Shown: positions 1 through 7,096 of the stretch, in pieces
How the letters are laid out: every line of letters begins with the position of its first letter
How positions within the stretch are numbered: the stretch's first letter is position 1
Source of the DNA: Streptococcus sp. UBA6071
GTDB lineage: Bacteria; Bacillota; Bacilli; Lactobacillales; Streptococcaceae
Assembly (NCBI GenBank): GCA_002436115.1
Contig: DIXV01000098.1
Span: forward strand, 46,640-54,863
Length of the DNA: 8,224 nt
Direction of reading: 5' to 3'
Position numbers and translations under genes: made by a program
Notes under the pieces: generated by a model
Seen by the model: only the letters and a program-made list of their open reading frames with translations
What the model was told of the DNA's origin: nothing
Database searches by the model: none

Positions 1-1919
1 AGAAGCATGCCTTGGCTTAATAAGCCCATCATCTTACGCGGTTTAAGATTTGCAATGAATTGGACCTTCAACCCTAATAAGTCATCTAAATGGGGATAGA
101 ATTCAGCGATGCCAGACAATATTTGACGTTCCTCGCCATCTCCAGCATCCAAGCAAAACTTGAGCAACTTGTCTGAACCTTTTACTTTTTCAACGTGTTT
201 AACCTCAGCGACCCGAATCTCTATCTTATCAAAATCTTCAAATGCAATTAGAGGTTTCTGCCCAACAAGGGCACCCTCAGCAGGGGATGCTGGTTTTTCC
301 TTCTCTTTTGGAAGTCCTCCCATTTGTGTCTTGATAAAGGTGATTTCATCTTCCATATCTAAACGTGGGAAGATAGGCACACCTTTTGAGGCAACCTTTA
401 GGCCGATTGGTAGCTCTGCTAATTTGAGATTTGCGAGATCAAAGGTGGCCGATAGCCCAAGTTGTTCCATGATGGCATTGGAAGTTGTCATCATGAAGGG
501 CTGGATAAGATGGGCTACGATACGTAGACTAGCTGCTAAGTGGCTCATAACAGACGCTAGCTCTGGACCTTTTTCCTCATCCTTAACAAGTAGCCAAGGG
601 GCTGTTTCATCAATGTACTTATTAGTACGCGAGATAATATGCCAAACAGCTTCAAGAGCTCTTGGATAATCAACTGCCTCCATGTAATGGTGATAATCTG
701 TTTGGTATTTTGCGACTACTTGGGCTAAGTCAGCATCAAAAGCTGTTACATTTTCAATATAAACAGGGATTTCACCGCCAAAGTATTTGTTTATCATCGC
801 TACCGTTCGGTTGAGGAGATTTCCTAAGTCATTAGCGAGCTCGTAGTTTATACGACCAATATAGTCCTCTGGAGTAAAGGTACCATCAGAACCAACGGGC
901 AGGCTCCGCATGAGGTAGTAACGTAAGGTATCCAATCCGTAACGCTCAACTAAAAGTTCTGGGTAAACGACATTTCCTTTCGATTTTGACATTTTCCCAT
1001 CTTTCATCACAAACCAACCGTGGGCAATTAAGCGTTCTGGTAAAGGCATATCAAGCATCATGAGCATGATTGGCCAATAAATCGAGTGAAAACGTAAGAT
1101 ATCTTTCCCAACCATATGAAAGACAGTGCCATTCCAAAATTTATCGTAGTCCGTGTGATTATCTTGGCCATAACCAAGGGCTGTTACATAGTTAAGTAGG
1201 GCATCAATCCAGACGTAAACGACATGTTTAGGGTTTGACTGGACAGGAACCCCCCAAGTAAAGGTCGTACGGCTGACAGCCAAATCCTCTAGACCTGGTT
1301 CAATAAAATTTTTAAGGATTTCATTCATCCTGCCTTCGGGCTGAATAAACCCTTTATGCGCATTAAAAAAGTCAACTAGGCGATCAGCATACTTACTCAG
1401 TCTTAGGAAATAAGACTCTTCTGAGACCCATTCAACCTGATGACCTGAAGGGGCTATTCCACCAATAACCTTGCCCTTGTCATCACGATAAACTTCTTCA
1501 AGTTGACTTTCGGTGAAGAATTCCTCGTCTGAGACAGAATACCAGCCTGAATACTCCCCTAAGTAGATATCATCTTGAGCCAACAATTTTTCAAAAACAT
1601 CAGACACAACCTTCTCATGATAAGCATCCGTTGTACGAATAAACTTATCATAAGAAATATCCAATAGCTGCCAGAGCTCTTTGACTCCAGTAGCCATACT
1701 ATCAACATAGGCTTGAGGCGTCACACCTGCTTCTTCAGCCTTGGCTTCAATCTTTTGCCCATGCTCATCAAGTCCTGTCAGATAAAAAACATCATAACCC
1801 ATGAGGCGTTTGTAGCGAGCCATTACATCGCAAGCGATAGTCGTATAAGCAGACCCAATATGTAGTTTCCCACTAGGGTAGTATATAGGTGTTGTAATAT
1901 AGAATGATTTTTCAGTCAT
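1..1919 (-). CDS. metG: Methionyl-tRNA synthetase (3' end beyond window)
   Basis: This class I aminoacyl-tRNA synthetase charges tRNA-Met with methionine in the cytoplasm. Reading the minus strand from the ATG at 1919-1917 gives 639 codons with no stop; the gene continues past base 1. The Rossmann catalytic core shows the HIGH motif as HIGS (residues 20-23) and KMSKS at 309-313, followed by the helical anticodon-binding domain. From about residue 559 ([14 protein letters not shown]) there is an EMAP-II/ARC1-like tRNA-binding domain, which marks the long MetRS form; family length is about 665, so roughly the last 25 residues are missing. In the connective-peptide insertion, where zinc-type enzymes have CxxC after GWY, this protein reads [11 protein letters not shown] (125-135), so the zinc knuckle is absent. 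An AAAGGAA ribosome site lies 6 bases before the start. No T-box leader is present. It is divergent from exoA. Confidence 0.97.
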   Translation of the reverse strand, partial: MTEKSFYITTPIYYPSGKLHIGSAYTTIACDVMARYKRLMGYDVFYLTGLDEHGQKIEAKAEEAGVTPQAYVDSMATGVKELWQLLDISYDKFIRTTDAYHEKVVSDVFEKLLAQDDIYLGEYSGWYSVSDEEFFTESQLEEVYRDDKGKVIGGIAPSGHQVEWVSEESYFLRLSKYADRLVDFFNAHKGFIQPEGRMNEILKNFIEPGLEDLAVSRTTFTWGVPVQSNPKHVVYVWIDALLNYVTALGYGQDNHTDYDKFWNGTVFHMVGKDILRFHSIYWPIMLMMLDMPLPERLIAHGWFVMKDGKMSKSKGNVVYPELLVERYGLDTLRYYLMRSLPVGSDGTFTPEDYIGRINYELANDLGNLLNRTVAMINKYFGGEIPVYIENVTAFDADLAQVVAKYQTDYHHYMEAVDYPRALEAVWHIISRTNKYIDETAPWLLVKDEEKGPELASVMSHLAASLRIVAHLIQPFMMTTSNAIMEQLGLSATFDLANLKLAELPIGLKVASKGVPIFPRLDMEDEITFIKTQMGGLPKEKEKPASPAEGALVGQKPLIAFEDFDKIEIRVAEVKHVEKVKGSDKLLKFCLDAGDGEERQILSGIAEFYPHLDDLLGLKVQFIANLKPRKMMGLLSQGML

Positions 1920-1963
1920 TGTATTTCCTTTCAACTAGGGCTAATGAAACCCTGTTATTGATA

Positions 1964-1980
1964 ACACTTTATTATATCAA
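1964..1980 (-). promoter_or_regulatory. Extended -10 promoter of metG
   Basis: On the minus strand TGATATAAT (1979-1971) is a perfect TATAAT hexamer preceded by TGn. The -35 region is poor (ATGCAG at 17-base spacing), as is usual for extended -10 promoters. Predicted transcription start is near 1964, giving a leader of about 45 nt. That leader contains only a small dyad (GTTAT-CA-ATAAC) and the ribosome site, too short for a T-box or S-box. Confidence 0.6.
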
Positions 1981-2109
1981 AAAAATATAGCCTCTGCATT
2001 CTTTTTTTCCGACTGATAGCCTAAAAATGCAACATTTCTTTTGTCCCCTTCTCTTATCCTGAAGCTTGTCCTCATCACAAACCCCATTCTCGCTAGCTTC
2101 TCCTTTTTT

Positions 2110-2118
2110 TGTTATAAT
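2110..2118 (+). promoter_or_regulatory. Extended -10 promoter of exoA
   Basis: TGTTATAAT at 2110-2118 is TGn plus a perfect TATAAT, just after a run of seven T. No good -35 hexamer lies 17 bases upstream. The predicted start near 2125 gives exoA an unusually long leader of about 125 nt, which is highly foldable (see next entry). Confidence 0.6.
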
Positions 2119-2136
2119 AAAAAAAGTCAACTAAAA

Positions 2137-2244
2137 GAGACTTGGAGTCCGTTATTAGGTATTTATTAAGCTAAAGGGAATTTATTTCCCTCCTGCTTTC
2201 TATACCTCACTGGTCTTATCTCCTTTGCGTCTCCTAGAAAAGGA
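2137..2244 (+). promoter_or_regulatory. Structured 5' leader of exoA with possible SD-masking switch
   Basis: By eye the leader folds as one long interrupted hairpin. Helices from outside in are GAGAC/GTCTC (2137-2141 with 2229-2233), GGAG/CTCC (2144-2147 with 2220-2223), AGGTAT/ATACCT (2157-2162 with 2202-2207), AAGC/GCTT (2168-2171 with 2195-2198) and AGGGAA/TTCCCT (2175-2180 with 2186-2191), with a TTTAT loop. The 3' strand of the second helix also belongs to TCCTTT (2221-2226), which is exactly complementary to the exoA ribosome site AAAGGA (2239-2244). The two pairings are mutually exclusive. There is no T-run after the hairpins, so any control would be at translation or RNA stability, not termination. 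I do not recognise it as a known riboswitch class. The base pairing is seen; the function is inference. Confidence 0.4.
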
Positions 2245-2250
2245 AATCTT

Positions 2251-3078
2251 ATGAAACTCATCTCATGGAATATTGATTCATTAAATGCTGCGCTTACAAG
2301 TGACTCAGCACGAGCTCTTCTGTCACGTGCTGTCATTGGTCAGTTAGTCACAGAAAATGCTGATATTATTGCTATTCAAGAAACCAAATTACCAGCCACT
2401 GGACCAACAAAAAAGCATTTAGACCTGCTATCTGACTTCTTCCCAGACTATAAACAAAGTTGGAGATCATCTGTTGCTCCCGCCCGAAAGGGGTATGCAG
2501 GAACCATGTTTCTCTATAAAAAGAACCTCTCCCCTTCTATTAGTTTTCCAGAAATTGGTGCTCCAGCAACCATGGATGTTGAAGGACGCATCATCACTTT
2601 AGAATTTGAAAACTTCTTCGTGACTCAAGTTTATACACCAAATGCTGGAGACGGCCTCAAACGTCTTTCTGATCGTCAGGTTTGGGATGACAAATATGCG
2701 ACCTATCTCGCCGAATTAGACCTCAAAAAACCTGTTTTAGCAACAGGTGATTACAATGTTGCCCATAAGGAAATCGACCTTGCTAACCCCACTAGTAATC
2801 GCCGTTCTCCTGGTTTCACAGATGAAGAGCGTGAAGGCTTTAGTAAACTCTTATCCAAAGGATTTACGGACACCTTCCGTTACATTCATGGGGATGTGAC
2901 AGATCGCTATACCTGGTGGGCACAGCGGAGTAAGACAAGTAAACGAAACAACACTGGCTGGAGAATTGATTACTGGCTGACTAGTGACCGTATCGCTGAC
3001 AAAGTGACCAAGTCGGACATGATTGATTCAGGCAGTAGACAGGATCATACACCGATTGTTATGGAAATTGATTTATAA
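2251..3078 (+). CDS. exoA: Exodeoxyribonuclease III / AP endonuclease ExoA
   Basis: A 275-residue member of the exonuclease III (EEP) family. These cytoplasmic Mg-dependent enzymes cut the backbone 5' of abasic sites in base excision repair and have 3'-5' exonuclease and 3'-phosphatase activity. The family landmarks are all present in order: WNIDSLNAAL (N7), IQETKL (E44), QVYTPNAG (Y128), GDYNVAH (D167, N169), WRIDYWL (D240) and the terminal DHTPI (D265, H266). The length fits streptococcal ExoA, and the protein is complete. The ATG at 2251 follows AAAAGGAAATCTT, a clear ribosome site. It is transcribed from its own extended -10 promoter with a long folded leader. The AlkD-like gene downstream is in the same direction, 150 bases away, and acts one step earlier in the same repair pathway. 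Confidence 0.97.
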   Translation: MKLISWNIDSLNAALTSDSARALLSRAVIGQLVTENADIIAIQETKLPATGPTKKHLDLLSDFFPDYKQSWRSSVAPARKGYAGTMFLYKKNLSPSISFPEIGAPATMDVEGRIITLEFENFFVTQVYTPNAGDGLKRLSDRQVWDDKYATYLAELDLKKPVLATGDYNVAHKEIDLANPTSNRRSPGFTDEEREGFSKLLSKGFTDTFRYIHGDVTDRYTWWAQRSKTSKRNNTGWRIDYWLTSDRIADKVTKSDMIDSGSRQDHTPIVMEIDL

Positions 3079-3087
3079 AAGGAAACA

Positions 3088-3116
3088 AGGATAAAGCTAA
3101 GCTCATTATCTATCCT
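3088..3116 (+). repeat. Weak hairpin after exoA
   Basis: AGGATA (3088-3093) and TATCCT (3111-3116) form a 6-bp stem closing a 17-base loop that holds a minor AGC-TAA-GCT dyad. There is no T-run behind it, so I do not call it a terminator. Read-through into the AlkD-like gene is likely, because I found no convincing promoter in the 150 bases between the two genes. Confidence 0.25.
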
Positions 3117-3228
3117 ACAAACTATTTTGTTAACAGAGTGTGATAACTTAATTCTCTCTGCTTTCATCTGATATTAGCCTTTATCGCTTAAACAGTGACC
3201 AATGAATCAAGAAAGTAGGAGTTTTTCT

Positions 3229-3891
3229 ATGGACGATAAATACAATAAACTGATACACCTTTTTGAAATGGCACAACGCCCTGAAAATGCCGAGGCCATG
3301 TCAGCCTACCTACGTGGACAATTCCCTTTTTATGGCCTTAAAACAGTTGAACGCCGTAAGCTCTATAAGCCTTTTATTGCTGCTGATGGAAAAGCCAAAA
3401 CCATTGATTGGGGCTTCTTGACACGAGTCTGGGATAGTCCTTATCGTGAAATGCAATACTTTGTTTGCGACTACCTGAGTGCCTTCCAAAAAGACCTGCG
3501 GTTTGAAGATGTTCCTAAAATTGAAGCATTTGCTCGCAGTAAACAATGGTGGGATACCATTGATTGCTTTGATCAACTTATCGGTAGAATCGCCTTTGTG
3601 GATACACGTATCAACCAGCTTATGTTGGACTGGTCAACAGATGATAACTTCTGGATACGACGCTTAGCGATTGACCATCAATTAGGGCGAAAAGATAAGA
3701 CAGACACAGAGTTGCTTGCACGAATTATCCTCAACAATCTAGGCAGTAAGGAGTTTTTTATTAATAAAGCAATCGGATGGAGCTTGCGTGATTACTCTAA
3801 AATCAATCCTGATTGGGTCAGACAATTTATCCAAGAACACCGGAAAGAACTGGAACCACTCAGTATTCGTGAAGGCAGTAAATATCTCTAA
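3229..3891 (+). CDS. AlkD-like DNA alkylation repair glycosylase
   Basis: A 220-residue protein of the DNA alkylation repair (AlkC/AlkD, HEAT-like repeat) family, which excises positively charged N3- and N7-alkylpurines by cradling the duplex without base flipping. It is almost entirely helical. Motif order fits AlkD: MSAYLRGQFPFYGLKT near 24-39, then WWDTID, FWIRRLAI and SKEFFINKAIGWSLRDYS (173-190). By comparison with Bacillus cereus AlkD (W109, D113, R148, W187) the counterparts here look like W108, D112, R145 and W184, so the active site appears intact. Start choice: an ATG also exists at 3202, but AGGAG at 3217-3221 lies 7 bases before the ATG at 3229, whereas nothing similar precedes 3202. 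It follows exoA directly, suggesting a small excision-repair unit. Confidence 0.9.
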   Translation: MDDKYNKLIHLFEMAQRPENAEAMSAYLRGQFPFYGLKTVERRKLYKPFIAADGKAKTIDWGFLTRVWDSPYREMQYFVCDYLSAFQKDLRFEDVPKIEAFARSKQWWDTIDCFDQLIGRIAFVDTRINQLMLDWSTDDNFWIRRLAIDHQLGRKDKTDTELLARIILNNLGSKEFFINKAIGWSLRDYSKINPDWVRQFIQEHRKELEPLSIREGSKYL

Positions 3892-3900
3892 CTCAATCAA

Positions 3901-3940
3901 TTGATAGCCTAGGACGATTATGCTATAATGCTATCATCCT
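3901..3940 (+). promoter_or_regulatory. Sigma-A promoter of the VOC pair with overlapping dyads
   Basis: TTGATA (3901-3906), a 17-base spacer, and TGCTATAAT with TATAAT at 3924-3929 make the best promoter in the window. Predicted start is near 3936. Several dyads overlap it: TGATAGC (3902-3908) with GCTATCA (3930-3936), AGGACGAT (3911-3918) with ATCATCCT (3933-3940, one mismatch), and ATTAT-GCT-ATAAT (3917-3929) across the -10. Such symmetry could be a repressor operator, but no regulator gene sits nearby. Confidence 0.75.
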
Positions 3941-3986
3941 ATATTAAATAGTACCGTTAGCACCAGCTGACAAAGAAAGGAAAGTT

Positions 3987-4364
3987 ATGATACAATCAAT
4001 CGGTATGGTAATGCTCTATGTAGAAGATACCAAAGCAGCTATGACATTTTGGACGGAAAAAGTGGGATTTTCTTTGCTTGAAACAAGCGAATACCCTGGC
4101 GCAACCTCTTATGTCATTGCACCATCAGAAAAGGCAGAAGCCCAATATGGGATCCACGACAAAAACTGGGTCGCTACTAATAATCCTGGTATGAATGTCG
4201 GCTTTCCATCGCTGCTTCTGGCAACAGATGATTTGAAAAAGACGTATGACGAGTTAACAGCTCGAGGCGTTACCACACATCCAATCACAGAACATCAAGG
4301 TCTTATTCACTTTAGTTTTGCTGATAATGAAGGCAACTACGTTGCTGTCCAGGAGGTTAAATAA
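3987..4364 (+). CDS. VOC-fold (glyoxalase/bleomycin-resistance superfamily) protein
   Basis: A complete 125-residue single-domain protein of the vicinal oxygen chelate fold. Visible family features are an N-terminal strand followed by VEDTKAAMTFWTEKVGFSLLE (residues 12-32), then a second beta-alpha half with LLLATDDLKKTYDELTARGV (76-95) and the closing FADNEGNYVAVQE (111-123). Glu123 sits where the last metal ligand of the fold normally lies. The first-strand position often held by His is not His here (MVMLYV), so metal binding and any glyoxalase activity are uncertain. Proteins like this act as isomerases, dioxygenases or drug-binding proteins, and the substrate cannot be told from sequence. 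An AAAGGA ribosome site precedes the ATG. It has its own strong promoter, and the next gene starts one base after its stop, so the two are co-transcribed and probably translationally coupled. Confidence 0.85.
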   Translation: MIQSIGMVMLYVEDTKAAMTFWTEKVGFSLLETSEYPGATSYVIAPSEKAEAQYGIHDKNWVATNNPGMNVGFPSLLLATDDLKKTYDELTARGVTTHPITEHQGLIHFSFADNEGNYVAVQEVK

Positions 4365-4365
4365 C

Positions 4366-4785
4366 ATGATTACAGCTATTAATACTTATCTCGTCACTGA
4401 CGGTAACGGTAAAGAAGCCGTTGCGTTTTACCAAAAGGTCTTTAAGGCTGAGGTGACAAATCTCATGTTTTGGAAAGATGGTGTTCCTGATTGTCCAAAA
4501 GAGCACCAAGACTTGGTTTTAAACGCCCAATTAGACATCAATGGGATTCGATTACAAATTTCAGATGAGAATCCTGCTTTTGACTATAAAACGGGTAGTA
4601 ATATGACTGCTGCTATTATTGTTGATAGCATTGAAACTGCTCAAGAATTATACGATGGCTTGTCCGTAGAAGCACAACAAATCCTCATGGAACTTCAAGA
4701 AACCTTCTGGAGTCCAGCCTACGCTAACTTCATTGACAAGTATGGGATGATTTGGCAAATTAATGCAGAAATGACCGAAGCCTAA
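4366..4785 (+). CDS. PhnB-like VOC-family protein
   Basis: A 139-residue protein of the PhnB/YjdN-like branch of the VOC superfamily. It opens with INTYLVTDGNGKEAVAFYQK, continues with the KDGVPDCP and NAQLDINGIRLQISDE segments (to about residue 68), and ends with FWSPAYANFIDKYGMIWQIN (114-133), a typical PhnB-like closing motif. Despite names such as 3-demethylubiquinone methyltransferase given to relatives, the biochemical role of this branch is not settled, and none is assigned here. Start choice: AGGAGG at 4351-4356 lies inside the end of the preceding gene, 9 bases before the ATG at 4366; an in-frame ATG at 4318 lacks such a site. The gap to the upstream stop codon is one base. A strong hairpin terminator follows. 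Confidence 0.87.
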   Translation: MITAINTYLVTDGNGKEAVAFYQKVFKAEVTNLMFWKDGVPDCPKEHQDLVLNAQLDINGIRLQISDENPAFDYKTGSNMTAAIIVDSIETAQELYDGLSVEAQQILMELQETFWSPAYANFIDKYGMIWQINAEMTEA

Positions 4786-4802
4786 AATAGAATTCCCTCA
4801 GC

Positions 4803-4843
4803 AAAAAACCGACAAGTTCTTTATTGACGTTGTCGGTTTTTTT
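4803..4843 (+). terminator. Rho-independent terminator of the VOC operon
   Basis: ACCGACAA (4808-4815) pairs with TTGTCGGT (4830-4837), extended by A-T pairs to about 13 bp, with a 14-base loop and a T-run. Because an A-run precedes the stem it could also work on the minus strand, as a back-up for ffh. Confidence 0.9.
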
Positions 4844-4882
4844 GTTTTTCTCAATTAATCTTAGTCGAAAACAGGAGGTAAC

Positions 4883-4936
4883 ATGCTTACAATTGTTAAA
4901 TCCCAGCCATCACTCAAAACAGAGGAAAATGTCTGA
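4883..4936 (+). CDS. Candidate 17-residue ORF with strong ribosome site (uncertain)
   Basis: ATG at 4883 is preceded by ACAGGAGGTAAC, a near-perfect Shine-Dalgarno sequence at 5-6 bases spacing, and reads MLTIVKSQPSLKTEENV before TGA. It lies between two convergent terminators, and no promoter is evident after the 4803-4843 terminator. It may be the surviving start of a deleted gene, a real micropeptide expressed by read-through, or chance. I recognise no family. Confidence 0.25.
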   Translation: MLTIVKSQPSLKTEENV

Positions 4937-4952
4937 GCAAAGTAATCTCATC

Positions 4953-4988
4953 TAAAAACTAAAAACAAGGGCCTGAAATGGCTCCTTG
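4953..4988 (-). terminator. Rho-independent terminator of ffh
   Basis: On the minus strand CAAGG-A-GCC (4988-4980) pairs with GGC-CCTTG (4973-4966), an 8-bp stem with a single bulged A and a 6-base loop, followed by TTTTTAGTTTTT. It lies 14 bases past the ffh stop. Confidence 0.85.
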
Positions 4989-5002
4989 CTTTCATCCGTT
5001 TT

Positions 5003-6559
5003 CTACTTCCGTTTTTTCTTTGCTTTTTTCATTTTATTGGCCATACGCTTCATAGATTGTTTGGCTGCAAAAGCACCTACCTTGCCCTTGAGACCTCCTC
5101 CAAACATCTGGCTCATGTCCATATTTCCCATATCTGGCATGCCAGACTGCCCCATCATTCCTTCCAAGGCAGACATGTCCATACCTCCACCAGCATTAGG
5201 CATATTTTTAGGTAAATTATTTGGATTGACACCCATCTGACGCATCATTTTATCCATATCACCAGACATAATTCCTTGCATCATTTGTTTGGATTGGTTA
5301 AAATCTTTGATAAATTTATTGACGTCAACAAAAGTATTTCCTGAGCCATTAGCGATTCTTCGGCGACGGCTCGGAGATAAAATCTCTGGTTTTTCACGTT
5401 CCTCTGGTGTCATTGAGGACACAATGGCACGTTTTCGTGCAATTTCCCGTTCATCTACCTTAAAGTTGGCTAGTGCAGGATTATTGGCCATACCAGGAAT
5501 CATCTTCATTAAATCTTCCATCGGGCCCATGTTTTGTACTTGGTCCAATTGGTTAATGAAGTCGTTGAAATCAAAAGTATTCTCCCGCATTTTTTCAGCG
5601 AGCTCAATCGTCTTTTTCTCATCGTATTCAGAAGAGGCTTTCTCAATCAATGTTAAGAGGTCACCCATTCCAAGGATTCGACTGGCCATACGGTCTGGGT
5701 GAAAAGTCTCAATATCTGTAATCTTTTCCCCGACACCAGTGAATTTGATTGACTTACCTGTAATCTGGCGAATAGACAGTGCTGCACCACCACGCGTGTC
5801 ACCGTCAATTTTAGTAAGAACAACCCCTGTAACATCTAGCTGCTGATCAAACTCTCGTGAAACATTTGCCGCTTCTTGTCCAATCATAGCATCCACAACA
5901 AGGAGGATTTCATGTGGCTGAGCTAAACGTTTAACATCGTTTAACTCTTTCATCAAGGCTTGGTCAATCTGCAAACGCCCCGCTGTATCAATGAGGACAT
6001 AGTCATTATGATGTTTCTTGGCTTCTTCGAGACCCTGTCTTACAATTTCAACAGCAGAAACCTGATTACCTAAGTCAAAAACGGGAACATCAATTTGTTG
6101 TCCCAAGGTTTTAAGTTGGTCAATAGCTGCCGGTCGATAAATATCTGCTGCAATCATCATCGGTCGAGCTTTCTGCTCGGTTTTTAGTTTATTGGCCAAT
6201 TTTCCTGCAAAGGTTGTTTTACCAGCTCCTTGCAGACCGACCATCATAATTATGGTTGGAATTTTAGGGGATTTATTCAGTTCAGATGTTTCAGACCCGA
6301 GAATCTCGGTTAATTCATCATTAACAATCTTAATAACTTGTTGTGCAGGGTTTAAAGTATCAATTACTTCATGACCCAAAGCCCGAGTGCGGATATTTTT
6401 AACGAAATCCTTGACCACTGATAAGGCAACATCAGCCTCTAAGAGAGCCAGTCGGATTTCCTTGGTGACTTCCTGAATATCGCTTTCTGAAATTTTCTTT
6501 TTGCCACGTAAGCCTTTAAAAACATTCTGTAAACGCTCTGTTAAACTCTCAAATGCCAT
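5003..6559 (-). CDS. ffh: Signal recognition particle protein Ffh (SRP54 homologue)
   Basis: A complete 518-residue SRP GTPase, which binds signal sequences emerging from the ribosome and, with SRP RNA and FtsY, delivers nascent chains to the SecYEG translocon. Order of domains: helical N domain (1 to about 95); G domain with GLQGAGKTT (108-116), DIYRPAA (139-145), DTAGR (191-195) and TKIDGD (249-254); then the methionine-rich M domain from about 325. The M domain includes the SRP-RNA-binding SRRRRIANGSG (397-407) and long Met/Gly-rich stretches to about 490, with a strongly basic tail (KKAKKKRK). Length is normal for streptococci. AGGAGA about 11 bases before the ATG is the ribosome site. 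It lies 47 bases after ylxM and is presumably co-transcribed with it. No SRP RNA gene is visible in this window. Confidence 0.98.
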   Translation of the reverse strand: MAFESLTERLQNVFKGLRGKKKISESDIQEVTKEIRLALLEADVALSVVKDFVKNIRTRALGHEVIDTLNPAQQVIKIVNDELTEILGSETSELNKSPKIPTIIMMVGLQGAGKTTFAGKLANKLKTEQKARPMMIAADIYRPAAIDQLKTLGQQIDVPVFDLGNQVSAVEIVRQGLEEAKKHHNDYVLIDTAGRLQIDQALMKELNDVKRLAQPHEILLVVDAMIGQEAANVSREFDQQLDVTGVVLTKIDGDTRGGAALSIRQITGKSIKFTGVGEKITDIETFHPDRMASRILGMGDLLTLIEKASSEYDEKKTIELAEKMRENTFDFNDFINQLDQVQNMGPMEDLMKMIPGMANNPALANFKVDEREIARKRAIVSSMTPEEREKPEILSPSRRRRIANGSGNTFVDVNKFIKDFNQSKQMMQGIMSGDMDKMMRQMGVNPNNLPKNMPNAGGGMDMSALEGMMGQSGMPDMGNMDMSQMFGGGLKGKVGAFAAKQSMKRMANKMKKAKKKRK

Positions 6560-6606
6560 AATCTGATTTTTCTCCTTTTATTTTAGACCTTTATTTAGGT
6601 TTTTAC

Positions 6607-6939
6607 CTATTCTCTGTTATCAATAGCCAAAAGAATCGCAATTTTCTCTTGTAAATAAGCGTCTTTGGGATAGTGCTGAGCCATTTCATCAAGAATCTGA
6701 CTACGGACAATGTAGTCAGAATACATATGTAACTTCATCTCATAGTCTTCTAAAATCTTCTCGGTACGTTTAATATTATCATAAATCGCCTGACGGCTGA
6801 CTTGAAATTCGTCAGCAATTTCAGCTAGACTATAATCATCAGCATAATAAAGTTCAATGTAGTTCATTTGCTTATCAGTCAGAAGTGCTGCATAAAACTC
6901 AAATAAGGCGTTCATGCGGTTCGTTTTTTCGATTTCCAT
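6607..6939 (-). CDS. ylxM: YlxM-family putative DNA-binding/SRP-associated protein
   Basis: A 110-residue protein of the UPF0122/YlxM family, almost always encoded just before ffh. It has a sigma-70 region-4-like helix-turn-helix ([21 protein letters not shown], about residues 36-56) followed by a helical tail. In streptococci the product has been linked to SRP function, reported to affect Ffh GTPase activity in Streptococcus mutans; a regulatory role through its HTH is also possible. The start [15 protein letters not shown] matches what I recall for other streptococci, and the length is close to the usual 110-113. Oddly, no Shine-Dalgarno sequence precedes the ATG: the bases directly upstream are TGATATAAT and then seven bases. 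The next in-frame ATG (codon 9) has none either. Confidence 0.93.
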   Translation of the reverse strand: MEIEKTNRMNALFEFYAALLTDKQMNYIELYYADDYSLAEIADEFQVSRQAIYDNIKRTEKILEDYEMKLHMYSDYIVRSQILDEMAQHYPKDAYLQEKIAILLAIDNRE

Positions 6940-6955
6940 GAGCTTAATTATATCA
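6940..6955 (-). promoter_or_regulatory. Extended -10 promoter directly at the ylxM start
   Basis: On the minus strand TGA-TATAAT occupies 6955-6947. Counting from the hexamer as -12 to -7 places +1 at 6940, or at the A of the ylxM ATG (6939). The -35 region is weak (TGTTAA at 17-base spacing). If used, the ylxM-ffh message would be leaderless or nearly so. Confidence 0.5.
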
Positions 6956-7038
6956 GAAAAGGCTACGCTTTAACAGTCTTTTTATCACTATTTTCAATGA
7001 AAAGAGTCATTCTCTTAGCTAGCAAGTATTTTTATCCA

Positions 7039-7072
7039 ACTAAAGCAATTTAGTGACCTTAATCGACTAAGG
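7039..7072. repeat. Pair of adjacent perfect inverted repeats
   Basis: ACTAAA-GCAA-TTTAGT (7039-7054) and CCTTA-ATCGAC-TAAGG (7057-7072) sit side by side. They could fold as two small hairpins on either strand or be protein-binding dyads. Neither is followed by a T-run in either direction. Confidence 0.4.
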
Positions 7073-7096
7073 CAAGGCATCCCAAAACCAGCAATA

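Larger units (their letters stand above)
1920..2250. other. Divergent intergenic region between metG and exoA
   Basis: This 331-base spacer carries the two outward-facing promoters described separately and the long exoA leader. The middle part (about 1990-2100) is pyrimidine-rich on the plus strand and includes two loosely similar stretches, ATAGCCTCTGCATT and ATAGCCTAAAAATGC (about 1987-2030). I see no ORF with a ribosome binding site and no T-box (no AGGGTGGTACC-like element) in it. Confidence 0.7.

Noticed and set aside
160..669. Open plus-strand frame of 169 codons
   Set aside because: It lies wholly antisense to metG, whose frame shows the expected synthetase domains. The translation has no family features and no ribosome site.
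1920..1980. T-box or S-box leader for metG
   Set aside because: The predicted leader is only about 45 nt and there is no T-box sequence, specifier hairpin or terminator.
3202..3228. Upstream ATG at 3202 for the AlkD-like gene
   Set aside because: No ribosome site precedes it, whereas AGGAG stands 7 bases before the ATG at 3229.
2014..3911. TGATAGCCTA occurring at 2014-2023 and 3902-3911 as a shared regulatory site
   Set aside because: Shared 10-mers are expected by chance in 8 kb of AT-rich sequence, and the two sites lie in unrelated positions relative to promoters.
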